Source: Cellulophaga sp. BC115SP (lineage in GTDB: Bacteria > Bacteroidota > Bacteroidia > Cytophagales > Spirosomataceae). Taken from it: a stretch of DNA of 64,000 nt. How positions within the stretch are numbered: position 1 is the stretch's first letter; every line of letters starts with the position of its first letter. Both the position numbers and the translations under genes were made by a program. Positions 1 through 9,453 of this stretch are shown piece after piece. Location: positions 1-64,000 of the forward strand of contig NZ_JAAALB010000021.1 in NCBI RefSeq assembly GCF_009905545.1, read 5' to 3'. The notes beneath the pieces are model-generated. The model did no database searches. It worked only from the letters and a program-made list of their open reading frames with translations, and was not told the DNA's origin.

Positions 1-611
1 TTGGCAATGGAACATACCCTAATTAAATTGCTTAGGTGGATAAAATTACAAGTCACTCATTATCAGATCCTAAAAAAAGCTGGGTAGAGTAGTTTGAAAT
101 CAAAAATCATTATTGAACTATTTCAATATTTTTCATCACTAACAGGATGAAGCATGATGGTTATAGATTGGACTTCTTGTTATTTTACATCGAAAATACA
201 GGTAAAGTATTACCTAACCATCCCGATACAAACTGATTTATAACCTTTAAAAAACCAATTTAATCCTATGGAAAAATATATACCTTTAATGAATCCGCAC
301 GTCTTTTGTTTACCACATACTAACAAGCAATTCTCTCTGATTTGACGTGCAACCAATCTTTAACTTCATTTTTTCATAATTTTTTTCTGTGATTAACACG
401 TTTGTTGCGCAATACTTGAAAAAAGTAAAACCAAGATAAATGTGTCAATCTAACACTTTTTGTTTTAACTCAAAACCTAATAAAACTCCAAATTATGGCA
501 CAACCTACCTGCCAGCATAATTAACAAACCAACATAGAATCATATAGTAAACCAATAAATCCGATAGGACTAATATATTAAATCAGTAAATCTCAAATTA
601 AACAACAACGC
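1..611. other. non-coding lead-in to FAS1/SusCD operon
   Basis: No open frame of useful length is seen on either strand here, and no RNA gene is recognised. The stretch is AT-rich and ends directly at the first gene of the FAS1/SusCD run, so it should hold that operon's promoter. I could not find a clean TAnnTTTG element close to the start codon, so the transcription start is undefined. Confidence 0.5.
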
Positions 612-2876
612 ATGATGCATCGATACTCTATTCGCTACTGGCTGGTACTGAGTGTGCTCATCAGTACTTTTCTAGGTAGTTGTACCAAAGAAGAGTTGGA
701 TATCTACAAACGTCCTGAGACACTCGAACCTCCTATTTATCAAGTGCTTACGAAACGGGGTAATTTCAAAACCTTACTGGGTGTCATTGACAAAAGTGGT
801 TACCAACGTACGCTATCAAGTGCAGGTTACTGGACTTTTTTTGCTCCAAATGATGACGCTTTCAATAAGTATTTTACCGCTTCGGGTCAAAGCCTCAACG
901 CTATGGATTCAACCAAAGCCCGTGAGATTGTTCAGGGCTTATTGGTATTTAATGCTTTTGACAAAAACCGTTTGGCAGACTATCAAGCTCCTGCTGGATG
1001 GCAAGATTCTCGTTCATTTAGACGTAAGACAGCCTATTATACAGGATTTTACGATGAAAAATCCTTTGATGGAAATTCATTCAAATCTGTTGCTACCAAC
1101 CGTCAGAACGGTAATTACATTGTGGGCGACAACAACAATAAGCACATTGCGTACTTTACGGATGAATACCTGAGCGCTCGTGGACTAACTGCCACTGACT
1201 ACAATTATTTCTATCCTAATGTAAGCTATAGCGGCTTCAACGTGATGAACTCGAAAGTAGTCAATGCTGATATTTTTGCTGAAAATGGAATGATTCATGA
1301 AATTGATGATGTACCCACAGTACAACCTTCGATTGACGAATTCATCAGAAACAAACCAGAGTATAGCGTGTTCCGTAACCTTATTGAGAAGTATGCGGCA
1401 ACCTTCGGTTTGAACGATGCCATGACGATTAAGTATGCCAACTTGACTGGAAAAGGCGATAAAGTTTATGTGAAAAATTACAATAAACAAGCTAGTTCGG
1501 GTAAGTATTTAACGTTTGCTCCCAACTGTGAAAACTTCTTGAAAAATGCAGAAAATGATGCTCAGTTAGATATGTGGAGTATTTTTGTTCCTACCAACGA
1601 TGTACTTACTCCTTATATCAATAGTGTGTTGTTAGAAAACTACAAATCATTAGATGCAATGCCTCCAGGTATTATCATCGACTTGATTAATGCGCATTTG
1701 TTTCCGTCAACCGTTTGGCCAACCAAGTTCCAAAACTCCTTCAATGCTTTAGGCGAAGAGGCTCGTTTTAATGCTAATGCCAACGTGGTGGAGAAGAAAA
1801 TCTTGAGTAATGCGATGTTCTACGGAACCAACAAAGTTCAGGAATCTAACCTTTTCTCATCTGTTTACTCAAAATCATATTTAGATCCTAAATACTCAAT
1901 GATGACACGTATTTTGGATATGGACTGGAAAAACACGATCCTAAATCCGAGAGTGAACTACGTGTTGTTTATGATTAGCGATGACCTTTTCAAAGCGGCT
2001 GGATATGATTACGATATATCAAAGTCGGTAGCGAACGTTGCGAACAGTGAGTGGGGATATACGGCACCTGGCACTACAACGCGTACTTCTGGGACTTCTA
2101 TTTTGGCTAACCTTCAGCGTATTGTTGCTACCTCTGTAGTATATACTCCAAACAAAGAACTGGATAATCTTTCTGGTTCAGGTGTTATCGATGCGATTAA
2201 TGGTGAATACATTCGCTTTGATGGGAATAAAGTCTATTCAACAGGTACAAAAGCGGCTCCATTGACTATTCTGAGTAGCAAGACTGCTTCTAATGGCAAA
2301 GTGTATTACACCAATGGCGTCCTTAATTTCGCACCTGCCAATACCACAATAGCAGACCCAATCGGGAAAGATTTGGCAAATTTGGCTCCTACCCTAACGT
2401 CTGATTTTGGCTACTTTTTCGAATATTTGAAAAACTCTACCGTGTACACTGCAGCAACAAATGCTATTGCCAATGTAAGCGAAGGCACATTTTACACATT
2501 GTTTATTCCAAACAATGCTGCAATTCAGGCAGCCGTGAATGATGGTGTTTTACCTGGTACTGGAACGGGTGCAACGAAGACGCCAGTCTACAACCCAACG
2601 AGTTTATTGGATAAGAAAAAGGTAGAAGATTTTATCAATTATCATATTTTGAATAAAAAGGCTGTGGCAACGGATGGTAAAGAGTCAGGTGCGATGGAAA
2701 CACTCCTAAAAGATGGAAACGGAGATGCTGTAAATGTCACTGTTTTGAACAGCAAAGGTGCCATGAGTTTATCAGATGCCAAGTTGCGCAAAGCAACGGT
2801 GATTGTCAACAAAAGTAACAACTTGTCGAACCGCGCCGTGATTCACTTAATTGACAATTACCTAAAGTCGAACTAA
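612..2876 (+). CDS. Fasciclin (FAS1) repeat outer-surface lipoprotein
   Basis: A 754-aa lipoprotein: a hydrophobic N-terminus ends in a lipobox (LGSC) with the acylated Cys at residue 24. FAS1 signatures follow, such as FFAPNDDAF near residue 75 and a domain-closing MIHEID near 228. A second domain begins near 240 and includes IFVPTND near 325. A third spans about 595-754 (LFIPNNAAI, then AVIHLID near the C-terminus). FAS1 domains mediate adhesion or ligand binding and are not enzymes. It is the first gene of a tight seven-gene run and lies 44 nt before a SusC gene. The product is likely a surface accessory of the SusCD transporter; the ligand is unknown. Start ATG 612 is followed directly by a second ATG at 615. 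Confidence 0.88.
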   Translation: MMHRYSIRYWLVLSVLISTFLGSCTKEELDIYKRPETLEPPIYQVLTKRGNFKTLLGVIDKSGYQRTLSSAGYWTFFAPNDDAFNKYFTASGQSLNAMDSTKAREIVQGLLVFNAFDKNRLADYQAPAGWQDSRSFRRKTAYYTGFYDEKSFDGNSFKSVATNRQNGNYIVGDNNNKHIAYFTDEYLSARGLTATDYNYFYPNVSYSGFNVMNSKVVNADIFAENGMIHEIDDVPTVQPSIDEFIRNKPEYSVFRNLIEKYAATFGLNDAMTIKYANLTGKGDKVYVKNYNKQASSGKYLTFAPNCENFLKNAENDAQLDMWSIFVPTNDVLTPYINSVLLENYKSLDAMPPGIIIDLINAHLFPSTVWPTKFQNSFNALGEEARFNANANVVEKKILSNAMFYGTNKVQESNLFSSVYSKSYLDPKYSMMTRILDMDWKNTILNPRVNYVLFMISDDLFKAAGYDYDISKSVANVANSEWGYTAPGTTTRTSGTSILANLQRIVATSVVYTPNKELDNLSGSGVIDAINGEYIRFDGNKVYSTGTKAAPLTILSSKTASNGKVYYTNGVLNFAPANTTIADPIGKDLANLAPTLTSDFGYFFEYLKNSTVYTAATNAIANVSEGTFYTLFIPNNAAIQAAVNDGVLPGTGTGATKTPVYNPTSLLDKKKVEDFINYHILNKKAVATDGKESGAMETLLKDGNGDAVNVTVLNSKGAMSLSDAKLRKATVIVNKSNNLSNRAVIHLIDNYLKSN

Positions 2877-2920
2877 TTCTCCAACCAAACCTACATAGTG
2901 TTTAACTATGTTCACAGCCA

Positions 2921-5900
2921 ATGAAAATATTAACCAAAATACTCTTAATATGTGGCTTGGTGCTGACAGGAGTTAGCTGGAGCCATGCCCAAAGCCCTAA
3001 CCTTTTTACGGTGCGAGGGAAAGTTGTTGAAGCAAAAGATAGTTCGGCTGTAATTGGCGTTACAGTCGCCGAGCTTGACAAAGATAATCGTATAGTTAAA
3101 GGAGTAACGACCGATGTAGAGGGGAACTTCGTCATTAGAGTTTCCAACCAAAATAACACTTTGTCATTTTCAAGTATTGGCTTTAAAACTCAGAAAGTGG
3201 GCATTAAAGGTCGTAGCAATATCAAAATCTGGATGGAATCGAGTTCAGCAGACTTAGATGAAGTTGTGGTAACTGCCAAGCCAACAGATAATGGTTTAAT
3301 GACAGTTTCTGAAAGAAATACGACCATCGCAGTAGCAAAAATTGATGCGAAGGTATTAGAAGATATGCAAGGAACGTCTATCGACCAAATGCTACAAGGA
3401 CGTTTGGCGGGGGTAGATATTACTGCTGCTTCTGGTGACCCAGGTACAGGGATGCAAATTCGTATTCGTGGTACTTCGTCTATCAACTCTTCTGTTGACC
3501 CGATGATTGTAGTTGATGGTATGCCTTACGAAACATCCATTCCGTCTGACTTTAACTTTGGTACTGCCGATGAAATGGGTTACGCTTCTTTATTAAACCT
3601 TGCTCCTTCGGATATTAAAAATATTGCCGTATTGAAAGATGCCGCTGCTACTGCTATGTGGGGCTCACGTGCTGCCAATGGGGTTGTGGTTATCAATACC
3701 AAACGTGGTGCAATTGGTACTCCAAAGGTAACTTATACTTTTAAAGGATCGTTATCAAAACAACCTAATGCCATTCCAATGCTTTCGGGTGACCAATATT
3801 CGATGTTGATTCCTGAAGCTTATATGAATAGAAATGGTATACCATTAAATACCCAAAACATAAAAGAATTTCAATATGACCCCAACGACCCATACTGGTA
3901 CAACAACTATAGCCAGAATGTCAATTGGGTAGATGCTATTACGCAATTGGGTTATTCTCAAGACCATAACGTATCGATTATGGGTGGTGGAGAGAAAGCC
4001 AAGTATTATGCTTCAACAGGGTATTTCAACCAAGTAGGTACAACCATTGGAACAGGATTAGATCGTATTAACACGCGTATCAACTTGGACTATAACGTAT
4101 CAAACAGGATTCGCTTTAAAACTGACCTTTCGTTTACGCACTCAGTAAACAATCGTAACTACGTGTCATCTTTAACAAGCAATAAAGATTTAGTACGTTC
4201 GGTAGCTTACAGTAAAATGCCGAACATGAGTATCTATGAATACAATGATTTGGGACAATTGACAGGGAACTTTTTCTCTCCATTAACCAACATTCAAGGT
4301 ACTTTTACGGGTTTGACCAATGCCACTTACAACCCTGTAGCAATGGTAAAATCTGCGAAAAACATTATTACTTCGGAACGTATTATTCCGCACTTTCAAG
4401 TGCAATATGACCTTGCACCAGGTAGATGGGTAGCAACTTTTGACGTTCAGTTTGACATCAATAACAACAAGACGAGCTCGTTTTTACCACAAGTAGCCAC
4501 TGGACAAGCCTTTACAAGTTCGTTTGTAAACGTAGCCACAGACGGCGATGCTGATGGTTTTGCGGTTACTACAAAATCGACTTTGATTTATACCCCCAAA
4601 ATCAAAAACACGAAGCATGATTTCACTTCTCTTTGGGCTTTGAATACTTCCGATGTAAAATCAGTTTGGCAGGAATCTTATGTAACCAACACTGCTTCAT
4701 CCGATTTGACAGATGCCTCGAATCCTGCCCGTTTGACTACTTCAAGACTTGCTTCTGGTGTATCTCAAACACGTAATGTAGGTTTACTTTGGAATGTTCA
4801 CTACGGATTTTTAGACCGCTATATCATTGACTTGGGTCTTAGAGGAGATGGAAACTCACGCTTTGGCCCTGCTTACCGTTATGGTTTGTTCCCAAGTATT
4901 TCGGCTAAATGGATTCTATCTGACGAGCCATTTATGCGTCCTTTGGAACATATTTTTGAGCACCTTGGTATCCGTGCTAGTTATGGTCAAAGTGGTAATG
5001 CGCCTCGTTATGACTATTTGTATTATGGGAAATACAATACCTTGGGATGGTCGTATTTGGGCGATGCAGCGGTTGTGCCACAAACGATGCAACTTAACAA
5101 CCTTCGTTGGGAAAGAATCATCGGTCGCAACTTAGGGGTAAACATTATTACTTCGAAAAGAAAATTTACGTTAGATGCTGAATTTTATCAAAACAGTACA
5201 AAAGACCTTTTCTTCGAAAACTTACAAATTCCTGCTTACACAGGTTTTAGTAATGTCCAAATGAACGTTGGTACAATGGATAATATGGGTTGGGAATTAA
5301 ACATGATGTATAATCCATACAAAACCAAAGACTGGAGTGTTGATTTCAACTTTAACATTGCTCGTAACACCAACGTAATTCGTGAAATTTCTGATTTGTA
5401 TCCTCGTACGGGTGGGAATGCTACTTTGAACGGGGCTTATATGACCTATATGCAGGTAAACAACCCATTTGGTTCATTCTATGGATACCGTTATTTGGGT
5501 GTTTATAAAGACAAATCTGCTACAGTAGCCAAAGGCAAAAGTGGCGAACCAATCGTAACACCAGACGGGCAATCGGTTTATATGCGTTTTAACTACCCTA
5601 ATACCGACTATACCTTCCAGCCAGGTGATGCTATGTATGAGGATGTTAACAAAGATGGTAACATCAACTATATGGACTTAGTGTATTTGGGCAACTCAAA
5701 CCCAGCTTTCACAGGTGGTTTTGGAGGAAGTGTTTCTTACAAGTCATTCAAATTGACAACCTTCTTCAACTTCCGTAGCGACTATGATGTAGTAAACGCC
5801 ACCAGAATGAACACTACCAATATGTATGGTTTTGGTAACCAAAGTACAGAAGTTTTGGCTCGTTGGAGAAAAGAAGGAGATGTTACAATGGTTCCAAGAG

Positions 5901-6199
5901 CGCTTTATAACTCAGGTTATAACTGGTTAGGTTCAAGTCGCTATGTAGAAGATGCATCGTTTGTTCGCTTTCGTACCGCTACTTTCAGCTATACTTTCCC
6001 GAAAAATGTGCTGAAGACCTTGCACTTTACCGCACTTCGTGCCTACGCAACCGTGGAAAACTTGATCACTTGGACTAAATACACAGGCCAAGATCCAGAG
6101 GTTCAAATGAGAGGTAGTGATCCATTCAGAGTAGCAACGGACAACTCGATGACACCACCTGCAAAAACAGTCACATTTGGTTTTGCAGCAACATTCTAA
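2921..6199 (+). CDS. SusC/RagA-family TonB-linked outer-membrane transporter
   Basis: A 1092-aa SusC-type protein. A signal peptide (cleavage near residue 23, SHA-Q) is followed by a CarboxypepD_reg-like beta-sandwich (about 28-112). The plug domain contains the family signatures GRLAGVDI, IRIRGTSS and MIVVDGMPY (about 155-205) and LKDAAATAMWGSRAANGVV near 240. The rest is a long beta-barrel ending in an aromatic residue (AATF). SusC proteins import large ligands across the outer membrane, powered by TonB, with SusD acting as a lid. The SusD gene follows after 30 nt, so the two form a pair. The substrate cannot be told from sequence. No STN domain is seen, which argues against direct control by an anti-sigma factor. 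Confidence 0.95.
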   Translation: MKILTKILLICGLVLTGVSWSHAQSPNLFTVRGKVVEAKDSSAVIGVTVAELDKDNRIVKGVTTDVEGNFVIRVSNQNNTLSFSSIGFKTQKVGIKGRSNIKIWMESSSADLDEVVVTAKPTDNGLMTVSERNTTIAVAKIDAKVLEDMQGTSIDQMLQGRLAGVDITAASGDPGTGMQIRIRGTSSINSSVDPMIVVDGMPYETSIPSDFNFGTADEMGYASLLNLAPSDIKNIAVLKDAAATAMWGSRAANGVVVINTKRGAIGTPKVTYTFKGSLSKQPNAIPMLSGDQYSMLIPEAYMNRNGIPLNTQNIKEFQYDPNDPYWYNNYSQNVNWVDAITQLGYSQDHNVSIMGGGEKAKYYASTGYFNQVGTTIGTGLDRINTRINLDYNVSNRIRFKTDLSFTHSVNNRNYVSSLTSNKDLVRSVAYSKMPNMSIYEYNDLGQLTGNFFSPLTNIQGTFTGLTNATYNPVAMVKSAKNIITSERIIPHFQVQYDLAPGRWVATFDVQFDINNNKTSSFLPQVATGQAFTSSFVNVATDGDADGFAVTTKSTLIYTPKIKNTKHDFTSLWALNTSDVKSVWQESYVTNTASSDLTDASNPARLTTSRLASGVSQTRNVGLLWNVHYGFLDRYIIDLGLRGDGNSRFGPAYRYGLFPSISAKWILSDEPFMRPLEHIFEHLGIRASYGQSGNAPRYDYLYYGKYNTLGWSYLGDAAVVPQTMQLNNLRWERIIGRNLGVNIITSKRKFTLDAEFYQNSTKDLFFENLQIPAYTGFSNVQMNVGTMDNMGWELNMMYNPYKTKDWSVDFNFNIARNTNVIREISDLYPRTGGNATLNGAYMTYMQVNNPFGSFYGYRYLGVYKDKSATVAKGKSGEPIVTPDGQSVYMRFNYPNTDYTFQPGDAMYEDVNKDGNINYMDLVYLGNSNPAFTGGFGGSVSYKSFKLTTFFNFRSDYDVVNATRMNTTNMYGFGNQSTEVLARWRKEGDVTMVPRALYNSGYNWLGSSRYVEDASFVRFRTATFSYTFPKNVLKTLHFTALRAYATVENLITWTKYTGQDPEVQMRGSDPFRVATDNSMTPPAKTVTFGFAATF

Positions 6200-6229
6200 A
6201 GTAGATTCAACCCTTTATTATATAGAAAA

Positions 6230-7735
6230 ATGTTGAAAAAAGTTTTTATACAAACCATCGCCCTGAGTGCTCTTTTACTAACTACCTCTTGTGATAGTTG
6301 GTTAGAATTGCGACCTCAAGACGGTATTGTTCAAGATAGATTTTGGAACAATAAAGAACAAGTTGCTTCAGCAGTTGGCGGTATTTACGCATCAGTAATC
6401 GATGTGATTCCTGAAAAAGTTTTTGTAATGGGCGAAATTCGTGCCGATATGATAAGTCCATCTTTTCGTATTACCAACAACGAATTGGATATCCTCAACT
6501 CAAACATTTTGCCAACCAATGCCTTGACAGACTGGAGAGATTTTTACAGAATTATCAACTACTGTAACACGGTTATTTCATTTGCGCCTGCAGTACTCGA
6601 CAAGGATAAAACCTATACACAGGATGCTTTGAAAGCACATGTGGCAGAAGCAAAAGCTATTCGTGCTTGGATGTATTTTTACATTGTACGCTTATATGGC
6701 GATGCTCCTTTAAAAACTTCGGCAACTAGTAGTGACGATGAAATTGTACCGATTGCCAAGTCGACTCAAAAAGAAATTCTTGTTCAAATAGAGAAAGATT
6801 TACTTGAAGCTGAACCCGATGCTCCCACCAGTTACGGAACAAAGGAAAAAGACCATGGTCGTGTAACTAAATACATGGTAAATACCCTTCAAGCTGATGT
6901 GTATTTATGGATGGAAAAACCAACCGAAGCATTAGCAGCAACCAATAAAGTGATTAGTAGCGCCAAATTTGGTTTAGTTTCAAACCCAGCTACAAGAAGC
7001 AATGCTTGGTTTAGCACAGTTCGTTCAGGTAACTCTACAGAGGGTATTTTTGAATTAGCTTATGGTAGTGATTATACCATTCGTTTCGGGATTACCAACT
7101 ATCCTATGTACGCTATTTTTGGACTTGGCAACTCTTCTGCCTACAGAAGATACCAAGCGTCAGCGTATGTGAATGAAGAAATCTTTACGGAAGATTTGCT
7201 CGACCCAACCAACTACGATACACGTGCGGATGAGTCCTCTTTGACTATGACTACTGGGGTTATTAGAAAATATGACCGTGCCGCTGGCGAAACACCCTTT
7301 AATGTAGTCATGTATCGCTATGCAGATGTTTTATTAATGAAAGCGGAGGCGTTGGCGATGTTGAATAGAGGTACAGAAGCGCTCGCTATTGTCAAACAAA
7401 TTCGTACCAGAGCATGGGCGATTGTTCAAACAGAGCAGTCACCAGACCCAGCGAATATCGATGGTGCAGGCGGTGTTCTCGACTATATCTTGGATGAAAG
7501 AGCTCGCGAATTTGCTTTTGAAGGAAAGCGTTGGTTTGATGTACTTAGAAATGCCAAACGTGCCAACTATAAACGAATCGATTTGTTGGTAAACCTTACG
7601 GCAAGAAGTGTTCCTTCAGAACGTCAGCAATCAGCTATTGCAAAAATCAAAGACCCTAACAGCCATTATTTACCGATTTACCAATACGAAATTCAAACGA
7701 ATAAATTATTGGTTCAAAATCCATTCTATAAATAA
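6230..7735 (+). CDS. SusD/RagB-family surface substrate-binding lipoprotein
   Basis: A 501-aa lipoprotein with lipobox TTSC (acylated Cys21). The N-terminal SusD signature (LELRPQDGI, then RFWNNKEQVASAVGGIYAS) and the TPR-like helical core (AEAKAIRAWMYFYIVRLYGD near 145) are clear. The C-terminal RagB region has YADVLLMKAEAL near 365 and LDERAREFAFEGKRWFDVLR near 430. SusD proteins sit over the SusC barrel and capture ligand. The gene follows its SusC partner at 30 nt. The next reading frame opens at its stop codon, so it is certainly co-transcribed with the FAS1 genes downstream. Ligand unknown. Confidence 0.95.
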   Translation: MLKKVFIQTIALSALLLTTSCDSWLELRPQDGIVQDRFWNNKEQVASAVGGIYASVIDVIPEKVFVMGEIRADMISPSFRITNNELDILNSNILPTNALTDWRDFYRIINYCNTVISFAPAVLDKDKTYTQDALKAHVAEAKAIRAWMYFYIVRLYGDAPLKTSATSSDDEIVPIAKSTQKEILVQIEKDLLEAEPDAPTSYGTKEKDHGRVTKYMVNTLQADVYLWMEKPTEALAATNKVISSAKFGLVSNPATRSNAWFSTVRSGNSTEGIFELAYGSDYTIRFGITNYPMYAIFGLGNSSAYRRYQASAYVNEEIFTEDLLDPTNYDTRADESSLTMTTGVIRKYDRAAGETPFNVVMYRYADVLLMKAEALAMLNRGTEALAIVKQIRTRAWAIVQTEQSPDPANIDGAGGVLDYILDERAREFAFEGKRWFDVLRNAKRANYKRIDLLVNLTARSVPSERQQSAIAKIKDPNSHYLPIYQYEIQTNKLLVQNPFYK

Positions 7736-7770
7736 TGCGTCTGTCACTCACAAAAAATTTTATTGAGATT

Positions 7771-9426
7771 ATGAAAAATATCATACAATCAATTTCGGCA
7801 TTTATCCTAACCATCATGTTAGGAATCGGCCTGTGGGGATGTGCAGATATTACTATCGTTGAAACAACCACTGGCGATGCCAACCTTTATAGTTACCTAC
7901 TCAAGTATCCAGACAAATATGGAGACTTTGCTAAAATTGTAGAAAAAGCGGGTTACGATAGCTTCCTAGATGCTTATGGCGCCTACACCATGTTTGCACC
8001 AAACAATCAGGCAGTGCAGAAATACTTGACTTCTGTTGGAAAACAGGCTACAAGTTTGACGAAAGAAGAAGCTCAGGGCATTGTGAAACTTCATGTCATT
8101 AGAGATACTTTGACCACAAGTTCGTTCAAAGATGGGAAGCTTCCTTTGGTAACCATGTACGGACAATACCTTTTGTCAGGTGTGAGCAATTCTACTGCGG
8201 GTTCAAGCTATACGCTCAACCGTCAGGCGAATGTCATTGAAACCAATGTGAAAACTGGTAACGGTATGTTACATGCTGTAGATGCAGTATTAACACCAGC
8301 CACCAAATCCATTGCGGAGTTGGTAGCAGCCAATTCTAACTATTCCATTTTTGCCCAAGCCCTTAAAGAAACTGGCTATTATGATAGTTTGAATGTACTG
8401 AACGACAATTTGGATAAAAGATTTACCACATTGATTGCTGAGTCTAATACTGTTTTGAGTAAAGCAGGATACACTGATTTTGCCAAATTAAAAGCAAGAT
8501 TTTCGCAAACAGGCAACCCTAAACTCAAATCCGATAGTTTGAATATCTACGTGGCATATCACATTTTGGTTGGTGCCAAATACCTTGGAGACATTATCAC
8601 AGCAAGTTCACATTTGACCAAAGTAAGTACTGAACCAACCGTAGTTAGTTCAAAGTTAGACGGACAAACCATTCTTTTGAATGATGATGTATTCAATGGG
8701 GTTCGTGAACCCGGTATTGAGTTGGTTCGTACAGAAAGTGATAATACAGCCACCAATGGCGTATTACACGCTGCGTCAGGACACTATAATATCAAATTGC
8801 GTCTTCCTACAAGAATTGACTGGGATGTTTGTGATTTCCCTGAAATGAAAAAGCTTTCAGCATATTATGGAAAGAAAACTTACAGCTTCCCTGTTGGTAC
8901 GGTGATTCAGGATATTCAATGGGCAAATGCTTCGTTCCCTCCTACTTATGTGATTGATGCGGTTGCTGCGAAAAAAGACTATTTGCAAGTTCCAATGGGT
9001 GTTCCTAGCCGTAACCTTTGGTTAGATATGAAAACTCCAATTATTCCAAAAGGTCGCTATAAAGTTTGGATGTGCTATCGTCGTCAACGTACCTCAAACA
9101 GTTTTACGATTACTTGTACAGGTGCGATTGATGGTGAGGTATTGACAAGACCATTCTTATTTATTGACCAAGTGCCAACGCTAGGTGCTGGTGAATTGGA
9201 ATCATTAGGTTGGAAAATCTATATGTCTCCAGGTACAGACATCAACATGGCGGGTAGATTATTGGGAACGGTGGACATTAAAACGACTGACCGTCACATG
9301 TTCAGATTGCAAGCTATCAACGGTACGCATTCACCGAACAACATTGACATGATTCAGTTTATCCCAGTTACTCAAAATCAGATTTCACCACGTCATTTGC
9401 CTGATGGCTCTCTGATTAATGAATAA
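7771..9426 (+). CDS. Fasciclin (FAS1) lipoprotein with C-terminal beta domain
   Basis: A 551-aa lipoprotein. I prefer ATG 7771 over an in-frame ATG at 7735, because the protein then begins with a standard signal (lipobox IGLWGC, acylated Cys24). Two FAS1 domains follow: about 45-180 (FAPNNQAV, then MLHAVDAVLTP) and about 185-345 (ending GVLHAASGHYNI). The last 200 residues are not FAS1. They look like a beta-sandwich with KGRYKVWMCYRR near 435 and end with NIDMIQFIPV, a pattern reminiscent of carbohydrate-binding jelly-roll modules. That resemblance is by eye only. The gene lies 35 nt after SusD and 27 nt before another FAS1 gene. Confidence 0.85.
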   Translation: MKNIIQSISAFILTIMLGIGLWGCADITIVETTTGDANLYSYLLKYPDKYGDFAKIVEKAGYDSFLDAYGAYTMFAPNNQAVQKYLTSVGKQATSLTKEEAQGIVKLHVIRDTLTTSSFKDGKLPLVTMYGQYLLSGVSNSTAGSSYTLNRQANVIETNVKTGNGMLHAVDAVLTPATKSIAELVAANSNYSIFAQALKETGYYDSLNVLNDNLDKRFTTLIAESNTVLSKAGYTDFAKLKARFSQTGNPKLKSDSLNIYVAYHILVGAKYLGDIITASSHLTKVSTEPTVVSSKLDGQTILLNDDVFNGVREPGIELVRTESDNTATNGVLHAASGHYNIKLRLPTRIDWDVCDFPEMKKLSAYYGKKTYSFPVGTVIQDIQWANASFPPTYVIDAVAAKKDYLQVPMGVPSRNLWLDMKTPIIPKGRYKVWMCYRRQRTSNSFTITCTGAIDGEVLTRPFLFIDQVPTLGAGELESLGWKIYMSPGTDINMAGRLLGTVDIKTTDRHMFRLQAINGTHSPNNIDMIQFIPVTQNQISPRHLPDGSLINE

Positions 9427-9453
9427 TTTTCCAACATTTTAACTTGTAAAAAA